From Corbicula japonica (taxonomy: Eukaryota; Mollusca; Bivalvia; Venerida; Cyrenidae): DNA of 64,000 nucleotides. Made by a program: the position numbers and the translations under genes. Shown here one piece after another: positions 40,101 through 55,500 of the stretch; position 1 is the first letter of the stretch; every line of letters starts with the position of its first letter. Below the pieces are notes generated by a model that was not told where the DNA came from, ran no database searches, and saw nothing but the letters and a program-made list of their open reading frames with translations. The stretch is from assembly GCA_038501625.1 (NCBI GenBank), contig JAZAYU010000012.1:5332001-5396000 (forward strand), written 5' to 3'.

Positions 40101-40475
40101 TGCATTATGTAAATCAGTGTAATAAATAATGCACGTTGAACATAAAATTTCAAACTTTCAAGTCTTGTTAGCTGTCTCATTAATTTTAACAGGTAATAAA
40201 AAGATGCCAATTCAGCTTGTTAGCTCGACAAATATATGTTGTCCCCTGCCTGGATATTAACATTTTAGTTAGTTATAACTGAGTTTGATGTGTGTTTTTA
40301 TTTTAACCACTTTTTACAGAGTTTAATGTACAAGAAACTTTTGGAGTCCCAGCATAGAAAATCCTTAGCAAATGAACTTATGATATACCACATGCAGGTC
40401 AGTATAATTAAGGATGTACTAACCTTTTTGTCACTTCCAACACCTTTATTACTGTCCTAGTTTGTGAGGTTTTAT

Positions 40476-40519
<44 letters not shown>

Positions 40520-43500
40520 AAAAAAAAAATTCTTGCATTCTTGGCTTTTTCTGAACTTGACAAATCTTTTTTTTTTCAAAATTAACTCTTTTATACAAAA
40601 GTTTTATTGCATGTGTGAACAGTGTAGATCCAGATCAGCCAATTGATCAGGATCTGCAACTAAAATCACTTCTATGAAGGAATACGTAGCAACCATACAT
40701 AAACCTACACAACCAACATCTAAGGCAAACTAGGCAACTAACTTTTTAAATTTTGTTTTAATGAAAAAAAGCAATAACAACAAAGTTTTGGCATGAGATG
40801 TTGGGAATGTCAAAGTGCATTATGAAAATATACGGCTTTTCTTATGTTATGTTGCATCTTTCCCCTTAACCCTTTACTACGTGTAAACAGGTTTTATCAC
40901 ACTTGTGACCAGTGTAGATTAGATCAGTGGCACATCTGATCCGGATCTAAACTGGCCACAGCCTGATTAGAAGAAACCTAATGAATCTAACAGCGAACAA
41001 TGTAGATCCTGATCAGACAGCACGGATATGCTGGCTTATCTGGATCTACACCATGATATGATGTAAAGGGTTAAATATTATTGCTATTTTGAGATGTGTA
41101 TTATAGTTCTTAACCCTGCATATATCTTCTTTCGATAACATTATGTCTAATTCTTTTAAGCTGACTGTTAAGCAATTTCAAACATTTGATTGTAGAAATG
41201 TTTTGGAGAAAAGTCTAAAAATTCTCAGTAATTCTAAGTCAGATTAAAATGTTTTGTATTCGATGAGTCTCCCAGGAGATGAACGTGGTTAGAAGTAAAA
41301 TTTGTTTGTTGCAAGTAATTGAGTTACACAATTAAATTAACCCACAGCATTTCAAGGGTTGCATGCAAGACTGTCTTAATTTCATTACGATAAACAAGAA
41401 GTTTTGCATGCAGCCCGCAATTTGTTACATTTATGATCACTGTAGACCCAGATTAGCCTGTGCAACTGTGCAGTTTGATGAATGGTCTTCACTTTTCACT
41501 GTTGAGTTAGTAAATTCAATTTATAAATTTCTGCGAAATATCAATATGAAGAAAAATTGACTAGTCTAATTGGATTGCAAGTGAAATCCACTGCATAAAT
41601 TGATTGCAACTTCCCTTCTTAGTGGAACAAAGGGAAGATAACTTTAATCATTTCTTCCCTTATCACAGCAATAATGATCATCGGAGATCCAAATTATCCT
41701 TCGCCCAAGATTTAAAAAAACTGAGATTGGAGACCAGTCTCAAATCGCAAGCATCTGTTGGTCTCCATTTCAGCTGATCAGATCGCTTGAGATTTAAGAC
41801 TGGTCTCCGGATTTAGTTTTATGATCTTGGGCTTTGAATGATCATGCATGCCTGTGAATGTTCATGCATGCTCTCTTATATTATCTAGAATGTTCAATAT
41901 TCAGTCAATAAAATTATTCTCAAACTTTCCTAAAAGTGATGAAATACACAAACCATAATGCAGAGCAATAGGCCTGTTTAACTTAAACTTGTTAAATTCA
42001 TTCAGTAGCCTAGCCTTCCTTTACTAGTCTAGTTTAGTAAGCCTTCCTTATTTTTTGTCCTTTCCTGACTTTGTAGGTGAGTCCAGAAGATGTTCAAGGA
42101 TTGGCGACGGTGGATATACCCCACCCACGCATGCTTGATGCTGATTTCTTACAGTTTTCTTACTCACCCAGATCTTTGCCGGAGGACAAACTTCTTCTGG
42201 TATGTATTGTTTGATGAAATATCTAGTGCAACCAGTGTAGATCCGGATCAGCCAGCACATCCTTGCCCTCTGATCTTGAACTACACTGGTCACATCTTGG
42301 TTAGAAATTACCTAATGGAACAGTTTATATTAGTGATGTGCCGATGATCGAAAGACATTGATTAATCATCAGTAAGAACATCCCGATGCCGATAATCAAT
42401 GTCATTCTCTCATAATCGATTTGAACCGATGTATACTCCTGGCTGTAAAATACTGCACATTTTAACATACCTTGGTCAATATTTGTACTAGCCATGATTG
42501 AAATTAATTAGTAGGGCCTTTTAGGCATTAAGTGCTATCAACAACAAATTTTGGGGTGTGTATTCTTTGTTCAGCATCGTTCATTCATTTTTGTTAGTGC
42601 ATATAATTAAAAAACAAGTTTTATTTTTTGTTCTTAGAACCCCAACCTTTATATAGAAAGTATCAGCAAACACACAATAATAATGGATATTATGTAAGCT
42701 ACTTATTAGAAACCATTTGTTAATGTAACACAGATATGATTTATAAACCGATTATAATCGGTGAAATCACATGGGAAGTGGCAACCGATTCCAACTGATG
42801 ATCGATTGTGATTTGCAACCGATATCTCAACACTAGTGCATATTCTGATCAGTCGTGACAGATGTGCCAGCTGATCAGGATCTACACTGTTCACCCATTT
42901 AATAAAGGCCTATCTGTGGAGTAATGGGTTAAATTAAAATTTTGTTTCTTTGAAATTGATGTCTGCCATTGAATTCCAATGGTGGTAGTTTTGCTGTTGG
43001 AGCTCTTTCAAGCAATTTCACAAGATAATTGTCCTTTAATCCACAGATACAACGTGTATCCTTTTTGCAGCCAGTGTAGATCCAGATCTATGCAGTCTGA
43101 GTTTGATCTACATTAGCTTTTTTTGGATTCATAAAATTATTTCTAACCAAGAAACAAATGGTGTAGATCCTAGTAAGACTGCATAAGCCATTTCGGTATA
43201 GTAAAGTATTTAAGAGATCAGGGCTGAAGGTTATAAAGCTGAGATTGGAAACCAGTCTCAAATCTCAAGCATCTGATTGGCTGAAACGGCGACCAGTCGC
43301 CATTTCAGCCAATCAGATGCTTGAGATTTGAGACTGGTTTCCATGCTCTGTTTTATAACCTTGGGCACAGAAGTGTTTCAGATTAGGATGTTTTGATTTC
43401 ATGAGAGTTGTTCCTTATCCCTTTCCTGTATAGATACACCTTTATTGCTAGGGCAAACAGGTTAGATCCAGATCAGCCGGCACATCCATGCCGTCTGATC

Positions 43501-46500
43501 AGGATCTAAACTGTTCACTTTTTAATTCATTAGGTTATTTCTGACCAAAATACGACCAGTGCAGATCCTGATCAGACGGCACGGATGTGTCGGCTGATCT
43601 GGATCTACACTGGTCGCACATGCGTCAAATATCAAGGAAAGGGTTATAGCCCTACATAACCCAGAAAGTTATTAGAAACTGAAAAGCCATTCAAAGCTGA
43701 AATATTATACCGGTAATTTGACGTACAAAAATCCCCCAGTTGAGAAGAATTTTCTATTTAAGTGTAACTATTATAAAATCCCTTGTCTTTAATTGCTGTT
43801 GTTTGTTGTTGCTGTTGTTGTTGTTGTTGTTAGTATTCTAGGAAAACTTGTCAATGTACACCAAATAAGCAATTTTTGCTGAAGAACTTTAAAAAATATT
43901 TAAGCAATAGTAAGCAAGCTGTCTGAACACAAACGTATATAAATTTCTGATACAAACATTATTACTTTTTCAGGCATGTCTGTCAATGTTTGAAGATCTG
44001 AATATCATTTCTCGCTGGAGAATAAAGAGAGACACACTGGCGAGGTAAGTATTACAAGTGTATTATATGGAAGTCATAGGCTTTGATAAATTGTCTGCAA
44101 GCTGTAGACACTGTGGTGTCTAGGTCTTTGCTTGCTAGTCTGATAGGGAAACAGGGCTTTTGTCATAGGTCTGAAAGGGAACAAGGTGCCAAGGTTATAA
44201 AGCTGAGATTGGAAACCAGTCTCAAATCTCAAGTATCTGATTGGCTGAAATGGGACTGGTCGCCATTTCAGCCAATCAGATGCTTGAGATTTGAGACTGG
44301 TTTTTATGCTCAGTTTTATAACCTTAGGCAAAGCTTTGTTGTCACTTAAACTCTTGTCACTTATCTGGAAGGGAACAATGCATTGCTTAAAAATCAGAAA
44401 GAAAACAAGAATCACTGGGCAGAAAGGGAACAGGGCTGTGCTAAGTGATCAAAAAGGCAACAGGGCTCTGCTCACAATACTCTTGTCACTGGTCTCAAAG
44501 GGGGGCTGGTATTAAAGTGTATCAGGCTCTGCTTACTGAAATTGAGAAGAAATCCTTTTAACCATTAAAAACGGGAACCTTTGTTTTTTGGGGTTATCTG
44601 CAGCAAAATTTAGTGGAATAACTTTATTCTGCATGTTTATCAATTTGCCTATTTTGTGCAGCTGGAATATAACATTGTATTGTTGTGTTTAAGACAATCA
44701 GGATCTTTTGTGGATTTATATAGGCAAAAAATGTCCCATTTCCATCTTAAAGGCCTGAACAATACTCCCAAGCCAATGAAATATCACAGTTTAGCATGTT
44801 ACATATCTAATGCTCTGAGAACTTGTAATCAATTACATTATGTGATTTTGCACTATTGTTATATGCAGTTTTGAAGTATGATCAAAGAAACCTTCTGAAG
44901 TTGTGGCAACAACTACATCGAAACATATAACCCTTTTGATGAAACATGTTTCCCAATCACAAAAGTCATGAAACCTTTCTCTTATTTTGGTTTAAACATG
45001 TCCTTCGTATTTCCGATCACAAACAAAAAACATGAAAACTTGTGTCTGGTTTGGGTTTAAACATGTCTATCGAAATATTTAATTTGAGATTAAATTGGCA
45101 ATAAGACATGTTTTGCAGACATGCTTTGCATATTATGGTGGTTATTTGATATTAAATCATTTGATGATATTGGTTTCCCCTAGAGGAATATGAAACTTAA
45201 ATGGATATTTCTTGTATTCTAAAGCAAAGACGGCATGTGATATTGTGCTGTGAACAATACTCATAAATCATCACCTTAGTTTAATAAGGTTATATCTTTA
45301 TCTCAATTCATTGTACCAGTACTGTTTTTGCAGTACAGTTACAAAATATCAAAAAATATGTAATATTTGCTTATACTTATTTTAGGCTGTCAACCGATTC
45401 CTATATTTCTCTTATATTTTGGATCAGAAACCTATATTCTGATAAACCTCCTATATTCCTATATTTCTCCTATATTTTAAATATATTCCTATATTTTTTA
45501 GTAATTTTTTTTTGCCAATTAATGAAGAGAGTAAATATTGCCTTGATACTCCTTTTGACTTCTTCGTTTTTGGATTTTTCAAGGACAAAACTCAACTTAT
45601 AGATTGGTGAAATCTTGGCATGGGGCATTTCACTAAGTTTTTATCCAATTCTCTAACAACTTTGCAGCAGTGATCTTTGTTTTAAGGCTTAACTAACAAA
45701 AAACAAATTTTCACCTCCATGCAGAATTCTTGTTGCAGTTGCAACCAAACACCAAAAATTTTAAAGATCATTCAATTTTATTCACCAACTGCAAGGACTA
45801 GAAGGCTTATATCTGGTATGGTGTATGTGGATGTCGAAAAGGTCAAGATGAACCCCCGGGAACAACATGCTTGACTGTGAACAAGAATTCTTCAGCTAAC
45901 TTGTGGTCAGTTTTCCAGTTTGAAAAGAGGATCTTCAAACTCTATTGGAAAAGAGTGTATGCAAAAGAAGGTGTCTTTACAAAAACAATAATGTTCAGAA
46001 GTCAAAAGTCAAATAAAGGGAGGTAATTAAAACAATATTGTTTGATAATTTGCAACAACTATATGTTCAAGAAATTGAGATAACTTAAGAATTTTTTTTA
46101 TTAGGATAATCTGCAAAATATTTGCATAGTTTCCTAAAATTATTTTTGTTTGTAGAAACATCTATTCCCAAGAAGGCTTTGGTTTTTGAAAATTAATTCT
46201 TTTGTATAGAAATTCAATGGCAGTTTGAAATGTTCAGTCATGTATATGACTTGATAAGTTTTTATTATTTCTCTTGAAACTTGTAGCAATATTCTTTGTA
46301 TTAAGGTTAACTAACTTATTTGACTGTAGTACTGTTCCATGCAGATTAAATAAATAAATGGAATAATTGTTAAAAATCATTTATTCTGGAACTTTTAGGA
46401 TAGTGAAGGGTATATAATTATGTATTGCCTACAAGTTCTCAATAGAGTTTTTCCAAAGTAAGGCCTTGTGGTCAATTTTGACTTAACCCTTTTGGACATT

Positions 46501-49500
46501 GTAACCCAGATTTTTACACACAAAGCAATTCGACTATGAGTGGATGGGTTGTTGCTGTGTACAGCATATATAGATGACTATCTATATACAGTAGAATTCG
46601 CTTATTTGAATAGTCTATTTGTCATGATCCTTGATTCAATTAAGCGGAGTATCATAATATACGGAGCTTACAAATTCTATCCAGATTTTGATTTCGTTCG
46701 TATCCCCGCCATTTTCGTCGGTGCGTCATGAGAAATACGCACTTGTGAAATTCGCTTACGCCGTACCTACAGCGTAACGTTAATAACTACTTGTGGTGAA
46801 ATCAAAGATAAAAAATATTGTAATTAAATACATTGCGATCCGTTATACCGCGATATCCAATATATCACGCTTGGTCCGTGGATCCCATTTTTGTACATTT
46901 ACAATCTCTATTTGTTCATTCTTTGTGGCAGGTAAAAAGATCAAATGATTAAATCAACGTTGGCGACAAATTCATGTAACGCACGCTTTTTTCGTGTCGT
47001 ATTACGTCATTATCGGCGAAGGTTGTTTATTACATTTGTATGCAGGGATTTAAGAGGCAATGTACAAGTTTACCAACGGATACAATTTAACATCAAACGT
47101 ATGAAAATTATTTTACAATTCTGTTGCTTCTGATTTGACATGAAAACACTTTGTGACGAACAATAGCCAGAAAAATAGGTGCGAAAAACACCAAGCTGAA
47201 ACTGTACTGGCATAATTTCGTTCACGAGACAAACCGCAAATTAGCGAAAATTAATGCAAGCCGCTAACCATCATAGACATTGAGCAGGAAACGTCAAAAC
47301 AGTTTGTTGTTCTGACATTACCTGCTCATCGACATACCAAGCAAGTATTTTTCTGTTTTATGTTTCTTTCTTTTTACGGATAAAATATTCGAGAATTTCC
47401 CGTATTCCACAAAACGTAATCATCTAATGAACAAAAACAAATGAAAATTCTCGATGCGGGGAAAGCCCGTAATGTGACGTCATTGCTATAAATGTACACG
47501 GTAAACACGCGTGCCAGTGAACGGAAGTCATTATTTTAAATAGGTGATCAACAATGACACAAAATTTATCGAGTTTACCGGATAATGAACATTGCCTTGG
47601 GGCAGAAACTTGTGAATTTCAAGTAGGATTAGCGTAGTAAGGCGTTGTAAGGTGGGATAGTGCTATCTTAATAAACGAAATGCATGCGGTGACCTATTCA
47701 AATAAAGATATATTTTATTATAGAAATAGATAGAAATGGTTTTGTGTTTTAATATTCTACTATAATAAGCGAAATATTCAAATAAGCGCTATTCAATAAA
47801 GTGGAATGTACTGTATCTATATATCATAGAAGACAAACAAAAACTGAAAAGTCCGGCTTTGTTTATGCATTCTCTGCATTGCCCCTTGTTTGAATTGTCA
47901 TTCAGATGCAGGTGATGTGCTTGATGGTGCTGATGTTAAAGTTAATGGTTTCCTTCATTTTTACAGTAGACATTTTGGACATTGATTATTTGTAGAAACA
48001 GTAAATGCATAGGTGAAAATCTGTAAAATTGTATAAGTGCTAGTATTATAGTTAAAATAAAACTATTTTCTGTTCCAAACTCCAATATTTTGCCTCAAAA
48101 TCATCCAAAAACTCCTATATTTGTTGCAAAAATATTCCTTTATTTTTCCTATATTTGGGAGATGCGCTGGTTGACAGCCTGTTATTTCTTTTTTTCTTAA
48201 CCTCATTCTATGATAATTTATTAGTTTTGTACTATAATTTATACATTGTGTTTTATAATAGCAATGTCTTAAATTAAAGGTCACGGAAAATTTAACTAAA
48301 AAAATTGCATATATTTGTAATTTTTGTTGTTAGACCAGTTTGAAAAAAGAGGTTCCATTCCAGTAAAAAAGGGGAATTTATTCCAGAGATTTTATTCCAG
48401 ACTGATCAGAAATTCCAGTTACAGACTGATAGGGAATTTCTGTTACAGACCAATAGGGAATTCCAGTTACAGACTGATCAGGAATTCCAGTTACAGACTG
48501 ATCAGGAATTCCAGTTACAGACCAATAGGGAATTCCAGTTACAGACTGATCAGGAATTCCAGTTACAGACTGATCAGGAATTCCAGTTACAGACTGATCA
48601 GGAATTCCAGTTACAGACTGATCAGGAATTCCAGTTACAGACTGATCAGGAATTCCAGTTACAGACTGATCAGAAATTCCAGTTACAGACTGATAGTTAA
48701 TTCCAGTTAAAGACTGATAGGAAATTCCAGTAACAGACTGATAGGGAATTTCTGTTACAGACCAATAGGGAATTCCAGTTACAGACTGATCAGGAATTCC
48801 AGTTACAGACCAATAGGGAATTCCAGTTACAGACTGATCAGGAATTCCAGTTACAGACTGATCAGGAGTTCCAGTTACAGACTGATCAGGAATTCCAGTT
48901 ACACTGTTTGCCATTTGATTCCTCAGGTTATTTCTGACCTAAATGCGACCAGTGCAGATCCTGTTTAGGCGGCTATATGTAAAAATGCGTATATATGGAG
49001 GAAAGGGTTAAATTAATCATGTGATATACACATTTATTGTAGGTTTGTGCTGATGGTGAAGAAAGGTTACAGAAACCCTCCATATCACAACTGGCTACAC
49101 GCCTACACTGTAGCACAGTTCTGCTACCAGCTTGTGAAAAACCTGAAACTGGAAAACAGCCTTGAGTATGTATGATCTTTCTTTACATAGTAGGACATGA
49201 GGTGAATATGCTTGTCCATTCATAGACTTTTCATATAAGACATATGAATAACTTGCATCATAAATTGAATTTGAGCTTAGTCTCCAAGCTCCAAGATCAG
49301 GGCTGAAAGGTTATAAAACTGAGTTTGGAAACCAATCTCAAATCTCAAGCATCTGATTGGCTGAAAATGGCGACCAGTCGCCATTTCAGCCAATCAGATG
49401 CTTGAGATTTGAGACTGGTTTCCATGCTCAGTTTTATAACCTTAGGCACAGGGCCCAAGATAATAAAACTGAGATTGAAGACCAGTCTCAAATCTCAAGC

Positions 49501-52500
49501 ATCAGAATGGATGAAATGGAGACTGATCTAGAGTTTTGATACTGGCCTTTCGTGAGTTTGCACATAGGCCTTAGGATCATCCTTGTACAGAGGTCCCAAG
49601 ATCATATAACTGAGACAGGAGACCAGTCTCCAATCCTTTGCAACAGAGGCCCAAGATCATAAAACTAAGTTTTGAGATCAGTCTCAAATCTCAAGGATCT
49701 GATTGGCTGAAATGGTGACTTGTCGCCATTTCAGCCAATCAGATGCTTGAGATTTTAGACTGATCTCCAGATTTAGTTTTATGATCTTGGGCAAGAATGG
49801 TTGAAACTAAGCTCAAAAATAACCAATCAAAGTTAGAGTTTCAAGACTAGTCTCCAATTCTAGTTTCATCTTAGATTGCCCATGTCCTGAGCACGTATAT
49901 TGATAACCTCTGCTGGACTCGATTATTGTTCCAGACAACAGATGTGATTACAGGAGGCCTACTGTTATATGAGATCATGTTAAATCAGTGTTAATTTGAG
50001 AACTGGTTGCCTAGTCCTGGCATTTGTCTTCGGCTAATGATAAATCTAGCGGTCAACAGGAGAAAATATTTGCACAAAGACTACGTTTTTTGGCGCATTA
50101 ATTTTGTTACTGGGCAGAATGACATTTACAAATCCTCAGAATTTCCCGAGCAATTGAATCCAGCCTCAGATATTGTGCGACTCTATTGAGCAATTATTTT
50201 GCCTTGTCTAATCATTGATGTCATTGTTTCCTAAAGCTAGCAGTCTGATCCCAAGTGAATCAATAAAAACAAATGAGTTAAATAAGCATATTGGGAATAC
50301 TGTGAAGATGATTATAATACACTGAGATTTGAGACCAGTCAAGCATCTGATTGGCTGCAACCAGTCTCAAATCTCAAGCATCTGATTGGCTGAAACCAGT
50401 CTCCTCAAATCTCAAGCATCTGATATGCTGAAATGGCGACCAGTTTCCGTTCTCAGTTTTATTATCTTGGGGCCTGGAGACTACAGAACAAAGCACTTCT
50501 GATATTACTCATTTGAATTTTTGAAAAATGCTTAGAACCTTCACTCCACGGGATATTATTTTCATCTCATTGGCTACCAGTGGAGTCTGATCTGGGAGCA
50601 TGGTATATATACTGGCCCTTTTTGGGGTCAGAAATTATTTAAAAAATAAAAGCAAATAGTTAAGAGCCTGATAAGACTGCATGCGTGTGCAGGCTGATCT
50701 GAATCTACACTGTTTGCCCATGAAATAAAATCTATATCCCATAGGGTAAAGATTTAAATACTATGTATTTTATTTTCCATTAAAAAGATTGTGTAAATGA
50801 AAAAAATAATGATTTTGCATAATATTTTTAAGAAGAAAATCTTGTGGTTTTAATTCTTTATATGTATATGATGTTTTTTGTTTCAGTGACATAGAGGTGT
50901 TTGCCTTGTTTGTTTCTTGTTTGTGCCATGATATAGACCATAGAGGAACCAATAACACATTTCAAACTGCATCTGTAAGTCTCACTGTGAATTGATCTGC
51001 ATGTTAAACCCTTTACTCCACGGGATATGACTGTACATCATGGGTGAACCATGTACATCCTGATCAGCTCTCACAGATGTGCTGGCTAAACTACACTGTT
51101 CGCACTTTGATTTGTTATTTCTGACCAAGAAGTGAACAGTGAAGATTCCAGTCACATGGCACAGATGTGTTGGCTGATCTGGATCTACACTGTTCACATT
51201 TTGATTCATTTTTTCTGACCAAGAAGTGAACAGTGTAGATGCGGATCAGATGGCACAGATGTTTTGGCTGATCAGGATCTACACTGTTGGCATTTTGATT
51301 CTTTAGTTCTGACAAAAAAGCAAATAGTGTAGAATCTGATCTGATGGCACAGATGTTCTGGCTGATCTGGATCTACACTGTTTGCACATAAGATAAAACC
51401 AGTATATTATATGGAGTAAACGGTTACAAATTGACTTGTTCCAAAGGTAAGACGTTCAACATGGAAATGGACAAAATATTAGACGCATTACATGAGAGAA
51501 CCATGGCTTTAAAATCTTTAATCCTAAACTCCATGCCTTGGATACACCTTTTCTCACAGATCTTGATCAGCCTGCGAATTCATGTGGTCTGATCTGTATC
51601 TACATTATGGGCTTTTAGGATCATTAAGTTATCTCTGACCAAGAAGCAAACAGTGTAGATGTTGATCAGTCATCTGATCTAGATCTACACCAGTCACCTG
51701 TAGGGAAACAAGCCTAATCCAGTGGTTTACTCAGGTTAAAGATCTATTAAATCCAGTTTTATTGCATGTGCGAACAGTGAAGATCAAGATCAGCTGGCAA
51801 GTCTGTGATGATTGATCACAATCTAAACTGTTCACTTTTTGGTCAGAAATAACTAATTATTAAATCAAAACACAAAGTGTAGATCCTGATCAGTCAGCAC
51901 AGATGTGACAGCTGATCTGGATATACATACTGTTTCCCATGCCATATACCATATAAGGTTAAGGTGTTTCAAGTGCTTATTCAAAAATCTGTGATTTTTC
52001 TCAAACAAGGAATAATACTTAATCAAAAGATTATTTTCTTCTTAAACTGATCACAATGTTAAAAAAAAACAACTTTTGTTCTTAACTGAATTTTGATAGA
52101 AACCGACAAAAATCAATAGCAAAATTGTAAGTGAAAATTCACTCAAGTTGGCCCATCATAAACTGCCTATGTTATAGAATACAAGCATTGTTGTTTTTGT
52201 TTCAGAAATCAGTACTCGCTGCCTTATATAGTTCTGAAGGATCTGTGTTAGAGGTAAACCACATCATGTTTACATTTGATATATTCTCTCCGTCAGTAGA
52301 AACTTACCACTTTGGTAATTACAACCAACTGTAACTAACTGATAAAATATTAATTGGCATCAAATAAGTTTTATTTCTGAAGAAAGGATTGCTATGATCA
52401 ACACCAAAACATTACCAGTTTTGCCACTCTTTTGTCTATTTCCGGTTTTCTAAAAAAAAAAAAATTGCCATCTTCACAAAGTTTTAAACTTGTCCAACTT

Positions 52501-55500
52501 AACAGAAGATAGTGTCATAAAATAAATCATTGAAAACCTTCAATTTCTTAGTAAAGTTAATTTCCCATGACATATTGAAGTAAGAAACCTTTAACATGTT
52601 TTCCCATTGGTTGTTATGCAAATTTGTCCAATTTTATTTTTTTATCAAATATTGAGCTTCTAAATTTTGGCTGTATAGAAATCCTGATAAGACTGAAAGT
52701 TAACCACAATTGCAACTATGTACCAGTGCAACTTTGCCATACCAAATGGTTTTCAATAACATCAATGTAAAAGCTACTGTAAAAGTAGTAACTTTCTATT
52801 GACGGTCAGTATATGTTATTTTTCCAGCTTTGGCTCGGAGTAGTTCGCACATTCTCAGTTCGAGTCTCTTTTAAAGTTAGATTCAAGAGACTAGTGGATT
52901 GTTGTTTTCAATCTTGGTCATTCGGAAGTGTAAATGTAAAGTTCTATAATTCTGTTATATTTGATATTTCAGAGACATCATTTTGCCCAGACGATGTGTA
53001 TTCTGAATACGGAAGGTTGTAATGTGTTTGAGAATCTCAGTAGTAAGGTAAGGTCATTGCCCAAGGCTGAAGGTATAAAGCTGAGATTGGAAACCAGTCT
53101 CAAATCTTAAGCATCTGATTGGCTGAAATGGCGACTGGTCGCCATTTTAGCCATCAGATGCTTGAGATTTGAGACTGGTTTCCATGCTCAGTTTTATAAC
53201 CTTGGGACAAGATCATTGCTCAAGGTTACATAATTGAGACTGGTTTCAAATCTCAGTTTTATAATCTTCTTACAATACAGTGTTTATTCCTTTACTCCAT
53301 TTAGATGCATTTTATCCCATGTGCATCCAGTGTAGCTCCACTTCAGCTGGGACATAAGTGTTGTCTGCACTGTTCAATTTTTGGTCAGAAATAATCTAAT
53401 AAATCAGAAAGTGAATGGTTAACATCCTGATTAGAAAGCAAAACGTGATGGCTGATGTGGATCTACACAGTTCACCAGTGTGTATATATGGAGTAAAGGG
53501 TTTATACACATTTGTAGTGTTCAATTTTGCTTAAGTTTAGTTTAAACTTATTTATTTTACATCAATTGTGAAACAAGTTCTTCCAACTGATATTAATCAT
53601 GCTCGATGACTGCTTCCTGGGTTTCCAACCAGTACTCTCGCCGAGTGTGGATTGGGGAAACTGCAGACTTTTGCTTTATAAACTTCTGACATGATTTAAA
53701 AACTGTGCATAGTATGCATATGCATAATATTATACTTATTTTAATATATTCATGTCGAAACACCTGAAAACAAGTTTGTGCAATTGTCCTTGCTTATGTT
53801 TGATGTCAAAATGATTTTTCCATAAATTACTCATGATTTTTGCATTAACTCTTTACTCTATGGATAAGGCTATTGTTGCGTGGGTTAACAGTTTAGATCC
53901 AGATCAGCCATTACATCTTTGCCTTCTGATTAGGATCTAAACCGTTGGCTCAAATAAGATTCAATATTTAGTTATTCCTGACCTGGAGGCTAACATTGTG
54001 GATCCAGATCAGATGGCACTGATGTGCTGGGTGATCTGGATCATTGATAAAAGGTATATAATAATTATATCAATAAAGTAAAGAGTTAAATGATTAACAA
54101 ATGATATTTCTAACAATTAACAATAACTTGTTCCTCATGCACAGTTTTTAACCCTTTCCTCCATATATATGCATTTTTACGCATGTGGACCAGTGTAGAC
54201 TCAGATCAGCCGGCACATCCGTGCCATCTTGTCAGTATCTGCACTGGTCGCATTTTGGTCTGAAATAACCTTACAAATCAAAAAGGGAACAGTGCAGATC
54301 CTAATCTTCTTGCATACCAGATCAGGTCATCCGGTGTTTTCACCCGTGTAGGAAATTTTGATTCTACACCCCCCATGTAGAATGAGTCACGCGCCTTATA
54401 TGACGTCACGACGTCTTACGCATTTATGAATGAATGATAAAATGTCTCATATACCACTCCGCTACTATAAAAAAGTAGTGCAAAGAAAATTTAACAGAAA
54501 AATACCCCAAAATGTGCAAAATAAATATGGTATGCAAGAAAAAGTATCATTCACTTATGTTGGGTTAAGATAGGCGGTAACTCGGCAGAGCCTCGTTACC
54601 GCCCTTGTGCATATTTCACGAGGGCTGGATCACGCGATCTTTACCCAACACATGTGAATGATACTTATAAGACAGCATGTGCCTACTGATCTAGATCTAG
54701 ATTGTTCGCCCACGCTATAAATGTGTATCTATGGGAGAAAATGTTAAATCATGTCAGTATAGAGTTATCTCTGTGAAATAAAAGAAAAATGCTAAGCATC
54801 TGTTTTGAAACAGACGAGTATTTTATATTTACTATAATGCATGTTTGTACACATCCAGTCATTATTTTCCCAGTAGGAACATAGGAAAAATTGTTTTAAG
54901 TTGCTATAAATTATCTGCCATTTTATGCAGACATGTGATTTAATAATGTAATTTTACTCTTGTTTTATGTCACTCTTAAAAAAATTCTGGAGTTGATTTT
55001 CATGGAATATATTTCAACACTGCAAAAAACATTATGTCCTCTGTGCTATCAAGGTATCAAGGTAATAAAACTGAGATTGAAGACCAGTCTCAAATCTTAA
55101 GCATCTGATTGGTTGAAATGTGGACTAGTTTTAAATGTCAAGCATCTTATTGGTTGAAATGAGACAAGTCTTCACATTTAAACCAATCAGGTGCTTGAAA
55201 CTTGAGACTGGTCTCCAGTTTTGGTTTTATTATCCCAGAATTTTGAATCATAAAAGTTAGACAGGAGACTAGTCTCAGATCTCAAGATTGTTTGAGCCTA
55301 AGATAACACCATTTCTTAATATTTCTGCATCAAACTTTAAAATTATTTTGTTTATGGCAACAGTTATGATGAAGCCAGCATATTTAAGCTCACATTCACC
55401 CATTTTTATACTTTTGTCACAAAAACTTAATATTTGTTCGACAAGGACACAAGTGAGACACAGATGACCTGAACTTAGGTTTAGATCCAGAGGGGGTTCA

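Larger units (their letters stand above)
42200..43973. other. Intron
   Basis: A family B copy at 42225-42931 is split by an unrelated 500-bp element (42333-42838). Then family B remnant 43035-43215, family A 43224-43373, family B 43415-43646 and a (GTT)n run near 43800. Confidence 0.65.
44045..49042. other. Largest intron inside the catalytic region
   Basis: Family A at 44191-44336; AT-rich 44520-45370 with nothing recognised; a nested pair of TIR elements at 45385-48181; a 24-bp minisatellite at 48400-48905; the right end of a family B element at 48902-49011. Confidence 0.65.

Noticed and set aside
40478..40529. Long C run followed by an A run
   Set aside because: A homopolymer, possibly an assembly or sequencing artefact; not interpretable as a regulatory element.
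44083..44515. Frames of 88 and 74 codons after the exon ending at 44044
   Set aside because: They pass through a family A foldback (peptide [17 protein letters not shown] recurs at other copies).
48378..48914. 178-codon minus-strand frame with SVTGIPDQ repeats
   Set aside because: It is the 24-bp minisatellite read in a stop-free frame; the plus strand is equally open.
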